DNA of 64,000 nucleotides, taken from positions 34,295-98,294 of the forward strand of contig WQZS01000012.1 of NCBI GenBank assembly GCA_009780585.1. The letters are read 5' to 3'. Of this stretch, positions 42,336-52,056 are shown piece by piece (the first letter of the stretch is position 1; the number at the start of each line of letters is the position of its first letter). Origin of the DNA: Defluviitaleaceae bacterium. GTDB lineage: Bacteria > Bacillota > Clostridia > Lachnospirales > WQUN01. The translations under genes were made by a program, and so were the position numbers. The notes below the pieces were generated by a model, which saw only the letters and a program-made list of their open reading frames with translations, searched no databases and was not told the DNA's origin.

Positions 42336-43343
42336 TCAATCTTCCGTTTGTTGGTATCTCTTCTTTTCGCGTATATCGTCGCCGAAGAATTTGAGCATTT
42401 TATAGCTCCCCAAAAAACGCGAAACGATACGCTCGGTATAATGGTCCCTTAATTCGGCGATCGTTAGATTCGTTGATATAACCGTTGAGCGTTTATCCAG
42501 CAAACGTTGGTTGATCACCTCAAACAACGCCGAATCGGTGACGATGGTGGAGAACTCCGCCCCCAAATCATCCAATATCAACAGGTCCGCTTCATGTACG
42601 GCATCCAATTGTTCTCCGGCGTCTTCCGCGTTGTCGCGGTTAAAGTGATGCGCTTGCACCAACTTGAACAAGTGGGGAGCGGTTACGTACAACACGATAA
42701 AACCTTCGTCCAATACCGCTTTGGCGATGCAACGGCACATGAATGTTTTGCCTAACCCCGTTTCACCGTAGAAGAGCAGGTTTTCCTCACCGGGTTCGAA
42801 ATCCTTGGCGAAGCGTTCGGCGATTTTACGTACCGCTTTCATATTGTCGCGGGGGGAAAGCCCTTCGTTTTCGACGACTTGCCGGCTGAAGTGCGTCAGT
42901 TTAAAAGACGCGAAGTTCTCCCTAGATAATGCATCACCCAGGTTTGACATCGCATAGAATTTATTGATCAATCGCTGCTTTAGGCAGTTACAACGCTGCG
43001 GGACCGCGCCATGCAAACCGATATACCCCGTGTCCGCGCACACCGCGCAGCGATAGATATCGGCCAAATAATCGTCGGGGATACCTTCCGCGGACAGCAA
43101 GTCCGTTCTTTCACATTCGAGCATACGGGACCGGGTGCGCGCTTCGGCGACGCTTTCCTCACCCGCCGTCAGAGCCAAGCGCGCCATGGATAAACCAATG
43201 CCCGCTATTTCACGGTCGATTTGTTTTACGCGGGGAATCCTTTTGTACAAGGCACTCTGCCGCCGTTCATGAAGGTCCTGCGCCGCGGTTCGGTCGGATT
43301 CGTATTCGCGCATGATTTCCTTGTATACATTCAATCGATTCAT
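42336..43343 (-). CDS. DnaC/DnaI-like helicase loader ATPase
   Basis: The 335-residue protein has a coiled N-terminus, a Cys cluster CAVCADTGYIGLHGAVPQRCNC, and an AAA+ domain with Walker A LLFYGETGLGKTFMCRCIA, Walker B ADLLILDDLGAEF, sensor STVISTNLTI and the Arg finger region ERIVSRFLGSYKML. This layout is typical of clostridial DnaC/DnaI-like loaders of the replicative helicase. It starts 3 nt after the DnaD-domain gene, forming a primosome operon preceded by DnaA boxes. Confidence 0.9.
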   Translation of the reverse strand: MNRLNVYKEIMREYESDRTAAQDLHERRQSALYKRIPRVKQIDREIAGIGLSMARLALTAGEESVAEARTRSRMLECERTDLLSAEGIPDDYLADIYRCAVCADTGYIGLHGAVPQRCNCLKQRLINKFYAMSNLGDALSRENFASFKLTHFSRQVVENEGLSPRDNMKAVRKIAERFAKDFEPGEENLLFYGETGLGKTFMCRCIAKAVLDEGFIVLYVTAPHLFKLVQAHHFNRDNAEDAGEQLDAVHEADLLILDDLGAEFSTIVTDSALFEVINQRLLDKRSTVISTNLTIAELRDHYTERIVSRFLGSYKMLKFFGDDIREKKRYQQTED

Positions 43344-43346
43344 CGG

Positions 43347-44405
43347 TTATCCCTGCAATTCCTTAATGATATAGTCCCGTTGCAATTGCTCGAAATGGGC
43401 GTAATCGTTTTTGCGTTGGGTAAAGTTTGCGAAGCGGCTGGCACGGGGCTTGACCACCCGCGCGGGGGCTTTTAGGGTATCCTTGGCTTTCGCGAACGCT
43501 TCGTCGGCAGCCCGCACCTCGTCAATCTTGGTGAACCCCGCTTTGTGCCATGCCTCGATCGTCGTATTCATGTGCTTAAGCCTGCTCTTGACCATACTTA
43601 TCCCTTCGGAGCGTTCGCAGGCTTCGAAAATTAGGTTAAGGGGTATATTCCATTCCTTGCGCCACTTGTCAATATGCTTCTTGATGATGGGCGTGGGGTA
43701 ATCGATCCTTTGCCCCATGGCTTGCAAGATATCGCGGTATTCGCCGAAGAACGTCTGCGTGTATTCCTCCGCTTCGCTTACGGTACGGATGCCGTTATCG
43801 TACCAGTCGAGCGCGCAGCTTTCTATGTAATTCAAATTGCGGATGTTTTTATCGGCGCAATAGGTGAGCAGGTACTCGATAACGTCAATGGGCAGCCGCA
43901 ACCAATCATACAAGCCGAAAACCATGTTAAGGTCCGTATATTTGACCAATCCTAACGTTTTTTCCGCGTGCTTGAACAACCTTTCCACTTCTGTGCTGTT
44001 ATCCTTGTACAGCTCCAATTCCTTCGCGTTGTAGTTGGGACGCTCGGGCGACAATACCGGTTTAACGGTTTTTACGGTTTTTTCCTTTTTACCCCCTTGT
44101 TCCGGCTTGCCCCATTGCTCCGGCGGAAGGAAGGTCACGGCCATATCAGGCGCGGTCCCCTCAATCAAAACGATGCCCGCGTCTTCCCAATGCCGCCACG
44201 CGGCGCATACTTCGGTTTCCCATACCTTAAAATGCTCGGCGGTTTCCTTCATGGTCAATACCTCGCCTTCGCTGAGGCGGCGAAGGCTGTATATGTAAAT
44301 CAACGCGTATACCGGCGGACAAGCGTTCATATAATGGTCAATAAAGAGACACGATAATGCCATGGTCGGACTTTCGTAACCCAATTTCATGCGTATCGCG
44401 CTCAT
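43347..44405 (-). CDS. DnaD/DnaB-type primosome protein
   Basis: The 352-residue protein has an N-terminal winged-helix-like region (ALIYIYSLRRLSEGEVLTMKETAEHFKVWETEVCAAWRHWEDAGIVLI) and two DnaD-type helical domains (about 145-215 and 240-300), with LNYIESCALDWYDNGIRTVSEAEEY as the conserved second-domain motif. It remodels DNA and helps load the helicase. ATG 44405 follows GAAGGCG; in-frame starts at 44462 and 44513 lack ribosome sites. Confidence 0.85.
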   Translation of the reverse strand: MSAIRMKLGYESPTMALSCLFIDHYMNACPPVYALIYIYSLRRLSEGEVLTMKETAEHFKVWETEVCAAWRHWEDAGIVLIEGTAPDMAVTFLPPEQWGKPEQGGKKEKTVKTVKPVLSPERPNYNAKELELYKDNSTEVERLFKHAEKTLGLVKYTDLNMVFGLYDWLRLPIDVIEYLLTYCADKNIRNLNYIESCALDWYDNGIRTVSEAEEYTQTFFGEYRDILQAMGQRIDYPTPIIKKHIDKWRKEWNIPLNLIFEACERSEGISMVKSRLKHMNTTIEAWHKAGFTKIDEVRAADEAFAKAKDTLKAPARVVKPRASRFANFTQRKNDYAHFEQLQRDYIIKELQG

Positions 44406-44424
44406 GTAATCGCCTTCTTTTTTA

Positions 44425-44455
44425 TACTCCGGACGCCGAATTCCGAACTCCGTAT
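44425..44455. repeat. TTCGG-type degenerate short repeats upstream of dnaD
   Basis: Minus strand reads GGAGTTCGG, AATTCGG, CGTCCGGAG in series, like the CCGAACTCCGAA units inside the sortase linker at 50505-50612. Confidence 0.4.
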
Positions 44456-44496
44456 TACTCATCTTACTCCAAAAGTACAGGCTTGAACACGAAAAT

Positions 44497-44540
44497 TTAT
44501 CAACAAAACGCATCGATTATGTGAATAAGCCTGTGGATAA
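44497..44540. promoter_or_regulatory. DnaA boxes upstream of the dnaD-dnaC operon, group 1
   Basis: TTATCAACA (44497-44505, one mismatch) and TGTGGATAA (44532-44540, perfect TTATCCACA on the other strand), 92-135 bp upstream of the dnaD start. Confidence 0.55.
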
Positions 44541-44647
44541 CGTTGATTGCCGCCGGTGTTTGATTTTACCGCATTTTGTCGCTTATATTTTTTTGTCAAG
44601 CGGTAGTTATGCACAGCGGCGCAGCTTGCAATTGATACCATACAATC

Positions 44648-44676
44648 AAAAAAGCCTTTAAAATCAAGGCTTTTTT
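44648..44676. terminator. Bidirectional terminator downstream of murC
   Basis: AAAAAAGCCTT, loop TAAAATC, AAGGCTTTTTT: an 11-bp perfect stem with T6 in either direction. Confidence 0.8.
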
Positions 44677-44764
44677 GGAAACCGATAAAATTGTGTGTAT
44701 TTACGAAGGGTGCAGATGGTGTCTAATTGTGTTTTTTATGCGCCTCATTATGAATGTTCGATAC

Positions 44765-44782
44765 TGTGGATACTGTGGATAA
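44765..44782. promoter_or_regulatory. DnaA boxes, group 2
   Basis: TGTGGATAC (44765-44773) immediately followed by TGTGGATAA (44774-44782): two boxes in tandem without a gap, beside the murC stop and 225 bp from group 1. Confidence 0.55.
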
Positions 44783-44788
44783 AACTGT

Positions 44789-46183
44789 TTATAACAAACG
44801 TTCGCCTATTAAATGCACGTCTCCCGCCCCCATGGTAATTAACAGGTCATTCGGGATAAGATTTTTCCGCAACCATTGTTCGGCTGTGTAAAAATCTTCG
44901 AAGCATTGCACATCCATTTCGTTTTCGTACAATCGTTTGCCGAGCATGGCCGAACTAATGGTCGGATCGAAGGGTTCGCGGGCGGCATAGATAGGAAGGA
45001 GCAATACTTTGTCCGCTTCCGTGAAGGCTTGGGCAAAATCGTCCATCAAGTCCCGTGTGCGCGAATACAGGTGTGGTTGGAAAATACATACGATCCGCCC
45101 CATATTGCCCCGCTGACTTGAAGCCAATCTTGCGGCGGCCAAACAAGCGCGTACCTCCGTGGGGTGATGGGCGTAATCGTCGATGATATCCGTACCGTTG
45201 TAGCTGCCTTTATATTCGAAGCGGCGCTTTGCGCCTTGCGCGGCTTCAAGTCCGCGTTTAATCGTGTCCGGTGTGATCCCCAATTGTTCCGATACGGCGA
45301 AGCAAGCCAACGCGTTCATTATATTGAATTGCCCGTTTAAAGGCAGTTCCACCCTTATGATGAATTCCCCGCCGCGCATCACGTCGAAAGCGGGTTTGCC
45401 GGTATGATCAAAAACTACATTTCTCGGGAAATAATCATTCCCCCTGCAAAGGCTTTCGTCCGAAGCGAAATTGATTACCCTGCACGGCAGCCCTTCCACG
45501 ATCCTTTCGTAACCTTGCGCGGCGGTATTAATTACTAATGCGCCCTCCGGACGGATCCTCCGAGCGAATTGCGCGAACGAATGGATCAGCCCGTCCATCC
45601 CGCCGTAAAAGTCCAAATGGTCGGCGTCCACATTTAATATCGTCCCGATATAAGGGGTCAATTGCAGGAAGGTATCCCTGTATTCGCAAGCCTCCAGCAT
45701 AAAATACGGCGATGTACCGATACGGTTGTTGATAGTGACGCTCGCACCGATGTGTACGGTGGGGTCCAAGCCCGCCCCAACGGTCACGCCCGCCAACAAT
45801 GTCGTCGTGGTGGTCTTGCCGTGGCTGCCCGCGACGCAAACCGTTTTTTCGTAACCGCGCGTGATCTCGCCCAACAGGACGGACCGCTCCATCATGGGAA
45901 CGCTTTTTTCCCGCGCCGCCATATATTCGGGGTTATCGGGCAGTATTGCCGCCGTGTATACGATTAAATCATGACGGGCTTGAATATTTTCACTTGCGTT
46001 GGGTATGTATATGGTGATACCCAAGCCTTGCAAATGCGCGGTGATATCCGACGCCTTGTTGTCCGAACCGCTGACGCGGTAGCCGTTTTTTGCCAGTATC
46101 TGTGCCAGTCCGTTCATACTTGCGCCGCCGATACCGATAAAATGGACGTTTTCCACGTCCTTCAAGTCGATTTTGTATTGCAT
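44789..46183 (-). CDS. murC: UDP-N-acetylmuramate-L-alanine ligase
   Basis: MurC adds L-Ala to UDP-MurNAc in the cytoplasm. The 464-residue protein has the N-terminal VHFIGIGGASMNGLAQILA, YTAAI, the ATP loop VCVAGSHGKTTTTTLLAG, ACEYRDTFL, LNVDADHLDFYG, FNIMNALA, RRFEYKG, DDYAHHPTEV and IFQPHLYSRT blocks. ATG 46183 follows GGGAGG; the frame to 46198 overlaps the ribosome site. It is divergent from glgC and apparently monocistronic. Confidence 0.97.
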   Translation of the reverse strand: MQYKIDLKDVENVHFIGIGGASMNGLAQILAKNGYRVSGSDNKASDITAHLQGLGITIYIPNASENIQARHDLIVYTAAILPDNPEYMAAREKSVPMMERSVLLGEITRGYEKTVCVAGSHGKTTTTTLLAGVTVGAGLDPTVHIGASVTINNRIGTSPYFMLEACEYRDTFLQLTPYIGTILNVDADHLDFYGGMDGLIHSFAQFARRIRPEGALVINTAAQGYERIVEGLPCRVINFASDESLCRGNDYFPRNVVFDHTGKPAFDVMRGGEFIIRVELPLNGQFNIMNALACFAVSEQLGITPDTIKRGLEAAQGAKRRFEYKGSYNGTDIIDDYAHHPTEVRACLAAARLASSQRGNMGRIVCIFQPHLYSRTRDLMDDFAQAFTEADKVLLLPIYAAREPFDPTISSAMLGKRLYENEMDVQCFEDFYTAEQWLRKNLIPNDLLITMGAGDVHLIGERLL

Positions 46184-46252
46184 GTAAACCTCCCGCAAAC
46201 CGCGAAATAATTTCGTTGGATTCCACCGAATTTATTTAAAGCGTTTTTCATA

Positions 46253-46281
46253 TATAAAATATTTTATACTTATGGTATAAT
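46253..46281 (+). promoter_or_regulatory. glgCD promoter region with 16-bp palindrome
   Basis: TATAAT at 46276-46281, 45 bp before glgC. The -35 region is replaced by the perfect palindrome TATAAAATATTTTATA (46253-46268), a possible operator. Confidence 0.45.
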
Positions 46282-46325
46282 ATAAACTAAATTACTTGGA
46301 TTATATACGGGGGAAGGTGAAATAT

Positions 46326-47627
46326 TTGCGGAAAAAAGAAATGATCGCCATGTTGTTGGCCGGAGGGCAAGGGAGCCGATTGGGTGTACTTACCGCGACT
46401 AAGGCGAAACCGGGGGTGAGCTTCGGCGGGAAGTACCGCATCATTGACTTCCCCATGTCCAATTGCGTCAACTCCGGGGTGGATACGGTGGGGGTCCTCA
46501 CGCAATACCAGCCGCTGCAACTCAACCAGCACATCGGTATCGGTATCCCGTGGGACTTGGACCGCCGTTCGGGGGGTGTGACGATCCTTTCGCCCCATAT
46601 AAAAGCCGAACAGGGCGAATGGTTTACCGGTACGGCCAACGCCATCTATCAAAATATCTCTTTCATCGATAAATACAACCCCGAGTACGTGCTTATATTG
46701 GGCGGTGACCATATCTATAAGATGGACTATTCCGCGATGCTTGACTTCCATAAGGTGAACAGCGCGGACGTGACCATCGCGGCGTTGCAAGTTCCCTGGG
46801 AGGAAGCCCCCCGCTTCGGCCTGATGAACGTCTACGACGACCAACGCATTTACGAATTTGAGGAAAAGCCCCCAAACCCCAAATCAAACCTGGCCAATAT
46901 GGGTATCTACATCTTTAAGTGGGATATCCTGCGCGACGCGTTGGAGCGCGACAACAGGATACACCCCGATTCCGACTTCGGTATGCATGTATTGCCTATG
47001 TTATTGCATGACGACGCGAGGATGTTCGCCTATCCCTTCAACGATTATTGGCGCGACGTGGGCACGATCGAATCCTATTGGGAAGCGAACATGGACTTGA
47101 TCAAAACCGTACCGGATTTTAACTTATATGAAGAATTTAATAAGATTTATACCGAATCCGACCACCAGCCCCCTATTTTTACCGGGCCAAACGCCGTCGT
47201 GCAGGGCGCGATCCTGTCCGAGGGCTGTGAAGTTTTGGGCCAGGTGACGGGATCGGTGCTGGGGCCGGGCGTTATCGTGGAAGAAGGCGCGTCCGTAAAA
47301 GATTCTATTATTATGGAAGATTGCTACATCGGCAGGAATTCGCGGCTGGAACGCTGTATCGTGGACGCGGGCTGTACCGTAGGCGACGGTGTGGTCATCG
47401 GCTGCCACGGCGGCGGCAACGTCCCCAACCAACTGCGCCCCAAGATATATTATACGGGCATTACCGTATTGGGGGAACGCACCGTCGTACCGGACGGTAT
47501 GCGCATCGGGCAGAATTGCGTCATCTACGGGGAAACCTATCCGTCGGATTATCCCGACGCTGTGTTGAACAGCGGTGAGAGCATCATCCGCGGCCAAAAA
47601 ACAACGGAAGGGGGCGACGAAGCATGA
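46326..47627 (+). CDS. glgC: Glucose-1-phosphate adenylyltransferase, catalytic subunit
   Basis: GlgC makes ADP-glucose for glycogen synthesis. The 433-residue protein has [78 protein letters not shown], and a left-handed beta-helix C-terminus. The best start is TTG 46326 (product starting [10 protein letters not shown]), which has GGAAGGTG 7 nt upstream; a longer ATG frame from 46296 and the ATG at 46341 fit less well. Overlaps glgD as ATGA. Confidence 0.95.
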   Translation: MRKKEMIAMLLAGGQGSRLGVLTATKAKPGVSFGGKYRIIDFPMSNCVNSGVDTVGVLTQYQPLQLNQHIGIGIPWDLDRRSGGVTILSPHIKAEQGEWFTGTANAIYQNISFIDKYNPEYVLILGGDHIYKMDYSAMLDFHKVNSADVTIAALQVPWEEAPRFGLMNVYDDQRIYEFEEKPPNPKSNLANMGIYIFKWDILRDALERDNRIHPDSDFGMHVLPMLLHDDARMFAYPFNDYWRDVGTIESYWEANMDLIKTVPDFNLYEEFNKIYTESDHQPPIFTGPNAVVQGAILSEGCEVLGQVTGSVLGPGVIVEEGASVKDSIIMEDCYIGRNSRLERCIVDAGCTVGDGVVIGCHGGGNVPNQLRPKIYYTGITVLGERTVVPDGMRIGQNCVIYGETYPSDYPDAVLNSGESIIRGQKTTEGGDEA

Positions 47628-48736
47628 GGGCCGTAGGGATTATCCTGGCGGGGGGCGGCAATGAACGGTTGGCCGACCTTACGACATACCGCACCACGTC
47701 TGCCATGCCCGTGGGCAGTTGCTACCGCGCCATTGACTTTCCCCTCAGCAATATGACCAATTCGGGGATCAATAAGGTCGCGATCATCACGCAGCACAAT
47801 TCGCGTTCACTCCATGACCATCTTTCCAGCCCCAAGTGGTGGGATTTGGGTTCAAAACAGGGGGGCATGTTCGTCCTTTCACCGTATTTGGCGGGGAACA
47901 ATTCCGGTTGGTTTAAGGATACGGCGGATTCGATTTACCAAAACCTGACCTTCCTGCGGCGCAGTAAGGAGGAATATGTCGTCATTTCCTCGGGCGATTG
48001 CGTGTACAAAATGGACTTTAACGACATGATCACCTACCACGAACGCAAGAACGCGGACATTACGATTGCCTACCGCCGCGTACCCGACAGCGAAGACATC
48101 CGCAATTACGGCGTATTGGAACTGGACGAATACGAACGCATGACCGACCTTGAGGAAAAACCGCTGGACCCGCAATCCGACCTTGCCAGCATCGGGGTGT
48201 ACGTCATTTCGCGTACGCTGTTGATCGAATTGCTGGAGACGATTTCCCGCGAGGGCCGTTACAACCTGGTGCGCGACGTGTTCGCCCGCTACCGTAAGCA
48301 AAAGCGGATCTTCGGTTACAAATTCGACGGGTATTGGCGCAATTTGGGCAGCGTTTCGACATACTTCGATTGCAACATGGACTTTTTGAAGCGCGACATC
48401 CGCGCGCTCTTGACAATTGAACAACCGTATATCAAAACAAAACCGAAGGACGAACCCCCCGCGAAGTTTAACGGCCGCGCGGTCATTTCCAATTGCTTGG
48501 TGGGCAGCGGCGCGATATTGGACGGTAACGCCTACAGGAGCGTAATCTTCCGTAAGGTGTACACGGGCGAAAATTCGCAGGTACGTAATTCGATTGTAAT
48601 GGAAGGGACACGCATCGGCGAAGGATGCGTGGTTGAATATGCGATACTGGATAAGGATGTGGTACTGTCCCCGGGGGCTAACGTAATCGGCACGCCGGAT
48701 AAACCGACCATCCTGTCCAAAGGAAGCGTGAAGTAA
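47624..48736 (+). CDS. glgD: Glucose-1-phosphate adenylyltransferase, GlgD subunit
   Basis: A 370-residue paralogue of GlgC with partly altered active-site motifs: [70 protein letters not shown] and SIGVYVISR, then a beta-helix tail. In Bacillus and Clostridia GlgD is the regulatory partner that raises GlgC activity. The G-loop GGGNERL in place of GGQGSRL supports a non-catalytic role. Start overlaps the glgC stop by 4 bp. Confidence 0.94.
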   Translation: MRAVGIILAGGGNERLADLTTYRTTSAMPVGSCYRAIDFPLSNMTNSGINKVAIITQHNSRSLHDHLSSPKWWDLGSKQGGMFVLSPYLAGNNSGWFKDTADSIYQNLTFLRRSKEEYVVISSGDCVYKMDFNDMITYHERKNADITIAYRRVPDSEDIRNYGVLELDEYERMTDLEEKPLDPQSDLASIGVYVISRTLLIELLETISREGRYNLVRDVFARYRKQKRIFGYKFDGYWRNLGSVSTYFDCNMDFLKRDIRALLTIEQPYIKTKPKDEPPAKFNGRAVISNCLVGSGAILDGNAYRSVIFRKVYTGENSQVRNSIVMEGTRIGEGCVVEYAILDKDVVLSPGANVIGTPDKPTILSKGSVK

Positions 48737-48760
48737 GGGACAACGGAAAGGGGCTGCCTA

Positions 48761-49093
48761 ATGGAAATCACGGATGTGCGCGTGCGGCGGTTAAACACGA
48801 CCAACCTGCAGGCCAACAAGATGCGCGCGATTGTGTCCATCACATTGGACAACGAGTTCGTAGTACACGACATCAAGGTGATACAGGGCACGGAGAAGCT
48901 CTTCATTGCCATGCCCAGCCGCAAGATGGAGGACGGTACTTATCAGGACATAGCCCACCCGATTAAAGCGGGTTTTAGGGATGTGATCCAAACCGCGATA
49001 TTCGCCAAATATGAAGAGGCTTTGGCGGCCTTACCGCGGGAAGAAGAGGCGAACGCCGAAGAAACGTACGGAGAAACGCCGACAGAAGCGTAA
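48761..49093 (+). CDS. spoVG: Septation/sporulation regulator SpoVG
   Basis: SpoVG is a small RNA- and DNA-binding regulator. The 110-residue protein begins [41 protein letters not shown] and has the signature [21 protein letters not shown], then an acidic Glu-rich tail. AAGGGG lies before the ATG. It follows glgD by 24 nt and ends at a strong terminator, so it probably shares the glg transcript, though in Bacillus it has its own sigma-H promoter; none was clear here. Confidence 0.96.
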   Translation: MEITDVRVRRLNTTNLQANKMRAIVSITLDNEFVVHDIKVIQGTEKLFIAMPSRKMEDGTYQDIAHPIKAGFRDVIQTAIFAKYEEALAALPREEEANAEETYGETPTEA

Positions 49094-49113
49094 GCGGTAT
49101 ATCCGACCCCAAC

Positions 49114-49166
49114 CAAGCCGCTCAGCCGCGTATCACATCGGGATACGCGTCGGGTGGCTTTTTTGT
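49114..49166 (+). terminator. Terminator after spoVG
   Basis: AAGCC/GGCTT closing a second stem CGCGTATC/GATACGCG, followed by TTTTTTGTTTT. Confidence 0.82.
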
Positions 49167-49238
49167 TTTATTTATGTAATGATTCGTTGCGGCGTGAAAT
49201 AATATTATGATAAAATACGCGAAATCATCTTGGTTTCC

Positions 49239-50318
49239 ATGAAATGGGGAAATTCTTTGCGGTTTGTTGCTTTTTTCTCCTTGCTTTTAATCGTAGGCAT
49301 GTTGGCGGGTTGCAACAATAACGGCGGCGAATCGATATCCGAATTTTCGCCGACCCCTACGTCCGTTATTACGGAAATCCCCGTACCGGTTATCGTGACA
49401 CCGACACCGGACGCGGCGGAGCCTTCCCCTGCCCCGGACCCCTCCCCAACTCAAGACCCCGAACCCTTGTTGATTGATTCGATCGGAATATCCGCACATG
49501 CCTATCCCGAAGAAGGCGGCACCGTTACAGGTGCGGGAACCTACAATATAGGCGAAACGGTCACATTAACGGCGACGCCGAATCCCGGCTGGCGGTTCGT
49601 CAGTTGGGAGGAAGGTCATTTTGAAGTATCGGAACCTACGTGGTCCTTTGAAGCCTCGTGGGAATGGGACAGCTCGCGGCGTACATTCGTCGCTTTTTTT
49701 ATACGGGAACCCGAACCGACACCTACACCGTCCCCCGACCCTTCGCCGACGCCCGAAATAACGTCTGCCCCCACCCCTTCGCCAACCCCAACACCCTATC
49801 CCTCCCCTACACCTTCCCCCGTACCATCCCCCACGCCTTCCCCTACCACAGCACCCGACCCCACCCCCGTGCCTCCCCCCACCCCGTCCTCAATGAACGC
49901 GTCATCCATCGAGCGGGAATTCTTCGAAGCCACGAACGCCGAACGGGCTACCCACGGCGTCCCCGCATTGACTTGGCATAACGAGCTGGCCAACGTAGCC
50001 CGCGCGCACAGCCGCGATTTATCCGACAACGACAGGCAGGACAATACACCCCATACCGGGACGGACGGTTCCAATTTTAACCAGCGTATCACGCGGGGCG
50101 GCGTCGCAAATTCGGGCGTAGGTGAGATCATCGGCCTCGGTACGTACCCATCAGACGAAATCGTGGGTTTTATCATTAAAGCGTGGCTAAATTCGCCCGA
50201 CCACCGAAACGTACTCCTTAACCCCTCGCTGACCCACATCGGCATCGGTGTGGTGCATAACACGGGCGACGCGAAGTACGATTGGTATATAACGTCCAAT
50301 TTTATACGGTATCCGTGA
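49239..50318 (+). CDS. CAP/SCP-domain lipoprotein with InlB-like repeat and Pro-Thr linkers
   Basis: The 359-residue exported lipoprotein has a signal peptide with lipobox MLAGC, a Pro/Thr/Ser spacer, a bacterial-repeat (InlB-B type) module around 85-150 (GGTVTGAGTYNIGETVTLTATPNPGWRFVSW), a second long Pro-Thr-Ser linker and a CAP domain from about 225: FFEATNAERATHGVPALTWHNELANVARAHSRDL, HTGTDGSNFNQRI, GEIIGLG, AWLNSPDHRNVLLNP. CAP proteins of spore-formers include YkwD-like factors of unknown activity. No good ribosome site precedes ATG 49239; TTG 49230 is an alternative. Sortase B follows 7 nt later. Confidence 0.85.
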   Translation: MKWGNSLRFVAFFSLLLIVGMLAGCNNNGGESISEFSPTPTSVITEIPVPVIVTPTPDAAEPSPAPDPSPTQDPEPLLIDSIGISAHAYPEEGGTVTGAGTYNIGETVTLTATPNPGWRFVSWEEGHFEVSEPTWSFEASWEWDSSRRTFVAFFIREPEPTPTPSPDPSPTPEITSAPTPSPTPTPYPSPTPSPVPSPTPSPTTAPDPTPVPPPTPSSMNASSIEREFFEATNAERATHGVPALTWHNELANVARAHSRDLSDNDRQDNTPHTGTDGSNFNQRITRGGVANSGVGEIIGLGTYPSDEIVGFIIKAWLNSPDHRNVLLNPSLTHIGIGVVHNTGDAKYDWYITSNFIRYP

Positions 50319-50325
50319 CCCATCC

Positions 50326-51156
50326 ATGCGCGGGAGAAGATTCAAACCTTCATTGATTACCATGCTTGCCCTCCCCATGATCGGCGGATTGTTTTTCATT
50401 GGATGGCTCCTATATGACCCCTCGCGGGAATCCGCGCCTCCATCCGCAACGCCCGCGCCGGAGCTTTCCTACACCCCCAACACCGAACCCCCCATATATA
50501 GTACCGAATATGGTTCCGAATTTTTTCCCCCGAACTCCGAACCCCTAACCCCCGCTCCCGATATTCCCGTTCCGGGTTCCGAATCACGGACTCCGAACGC
50601 CGAGCTCCTCCGTTTTCGCGAGGAATATAAAAACGACGATATCATCGGGCATTTGATCATACCGGGTACGGATATCGATTATTTGGTGGTGCAAGCCGGC
50701 GACAACGTCTTTTACCTTGACCGTGATTTGCACAAGCAACACGACCGTGCGGGTACAATTTTCCTTGACCATGAAAACCGCCTGACCCGACCCGACCGCA
50801 ATACGATCCTATACGGACACAACATGGTAGCCGCGGGTACGCACTTCGCCACGCTGACGCGCTTCCGAGATGAAAACTTTTTCCGCGAAAACCGGTTTAT
50901 ATTATTTGATACGATATATGAAGACACCGTGTGGGAGATTTTCGCCTTCTACTCCACGGATGTGAGCTTCCAATATATACAGGTGATCTTCCCCGGCGCG
51001 GATTCATTCGGGCGTTTGTTATCGGATATCATGGAATTATCCTGGCACGACGCGGGGCTTGACATCACGACCGAAGACCGTATCATTACACTTTCAACCT
51101 GCACCACCATGGCGCGCAACATGCGTTACGTATTACACGCAAGACTTATCCAATAG
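50326..51156 (+). CDS. srtB: Class B sortase
   Basis: Sortases cleave cell-wall sorting signals and attach proteins to peptidoglycan. The 276-residue protein has an N-terminal membrane anchor (about 10-29), a disordered Pro/Glu/Ser segment (30-95, encoded by degenerate CCGAA repeats) and the catalytic domain: IIGHLIIPGTDIDYLVVQAGDNVFYLDRDL, ILYGHNM (catalytic His), and ITLSTCTT with the nucleophilic Cys, plus a C-terminal Arg in NMRYVLHARL. The preceding CAP protein has no visible sorting motif, so the substrate is elsewhere. Confidence 0.92.
   Translation: MRGRRFKPSLITMLALPMIGGLFFIGWLLYDPSRESAPPSATPAPELSYTPNTEPPIYSTEYGSEFFPPNSEPLTPAPDIPVPGSESRTPNAELLRFREEYKNDDIIGHLIIPGTDIDYLVVQAGDNVFYLDRDLHKQHDRAGTIFLDHENRLTRPDRNTILYGHNMVAAGTHFATLTRFRDENFFRENRFILFDTIYEDTVWEIFAFYSTDVSFQYIQVIFPGADSFGRLLSDIMELSWHDAGLDITTEDRIITLSTCTTMARNMRYVLHARLIQ
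50505..50612. repeat. CCGAA-type degenerate repeats in the sortase linker
   Basis: Repeated GAACTCCGAA, GTTCCGAAT, GACTCCGAAC units encode Pro/Asn/Ser/Glu-rich linker sequence. The same word family occurs at 44425-44455. Confidence 0.5.
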
Positions 51157-51168
51157 AGGTGAAAATAT

Positions 51169-52056
51169 ATGCAAAACCGTTATGAGCTCGTAATCGACTC
51201 GACCGCCGACATTACGCCCGAATGGGCGAAGGATTGGGGGATCAAGACCGTCATCCCTTTTATGGTGACCGTTGACGGTAAGGATTACATGAATTACCTG
51301 GATGAACGCGAAATCAGCACCAAAACGTTCTACGATTTGCTGCGTGCGGGCAAGACGGGTTCGACCACGCAAATTACGCAATTCCGTTATATGGAAGCGT
51401 GGGAACCTATATTAAAGGAAGGGAAGGATATCCTGTACCTTTGCCTTTCCGGCGCGTTGAGTAAGAGCTATGAACAAAGCCTGATCGCCGTACGGGAGTT
51501 GAAGCAAAAATACCCCGAGCGCGAAATCATTTCAATCGATTCCAAATCAGCCTCGCTTGGGGAAGCGCTGCTGGTATACCATACCGCCCGCGCGCGGAAT
51601 GAAGGCAAAACCCTGGCCGAAACGGCGGAATACGCGTTGGGTATCATCCCGCGCATCCTGCATTGGATCATGGCGGACGATTTGAACCATTTGAGGCGCG
51701 GCGGGCGCGTATCGGGCGCGGCGGCGTTTGTGGGGACGATGCTTAAGATCAAGCCCATCCTTACCGTTTACGGGGACGGGCGGTTGGTTCCCGTACACAA
51801 GGCGCGCGGCCATAACAAGGCCTTCGAATATATCTTAAGCCGTATGGAAGCCCATAAAGCCGACCCGAAGCCGGTCATCGCCATCGCCCACAGCGATTCC
51901 CTCGAACTTGCGCAGCAATTGATGGATATGATCAACGAAAAATACGGACGGTGCGAATTCCTGGTAAATAATATCGGCCCGGTGATCGGGGCGCATACGG
52001 GCCCGGGGACGGTCGCGGCGGTATTTTTGGGAGACGGGAGGCTTAACCATGCGTAG
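51169..52056 (+). CDS. DegV-family fatty-acid-binding protein
   Basis: DegV/FakB proteins present fatty acids to the kinase FakA. The 295-residue protein has VIDSTADITPEW, STKTFYDLLRAGKTGSTTQIT (the SxxT ligand motif), DILYLCLSGALSKSYEQS, IDSKSASLGEALLV, LNHLRRGGRVSG, LKIKPILTVYGDGRLVP and IGAHTGPGTVAAVFLG. No fakA gene is in the window. AGAGGTG precedes the ATG, and the 3' end overlaps the RHH-regulator gene by 8 bp. Confidence 0.94.
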   Translation: MQNRYELVIDSTADITPEWAKDWGIKTVIPFMVTVDGKDYMNYLDEREISTKTFYDLLRAGKTGSTTQITQFRYMEAWEPILKEGKDILYLCLSGALSKSYEQSLIAVRELKQKYPEREIISIDSKSASLGEALLVYHTARARNEGKTLAETAEYALGIIPRILHWIMADDLNHLRRGGRVSGAAAFVGTMLKIKPILTVYGDGRLVPVHKARGHNKAFEYILSRMEAHKADPKPVIAIAHSDSLELAQQLMDMINEKYGRCEFLVNNIGPVIGAHTGPGTVAAVFLGDGRLNHA

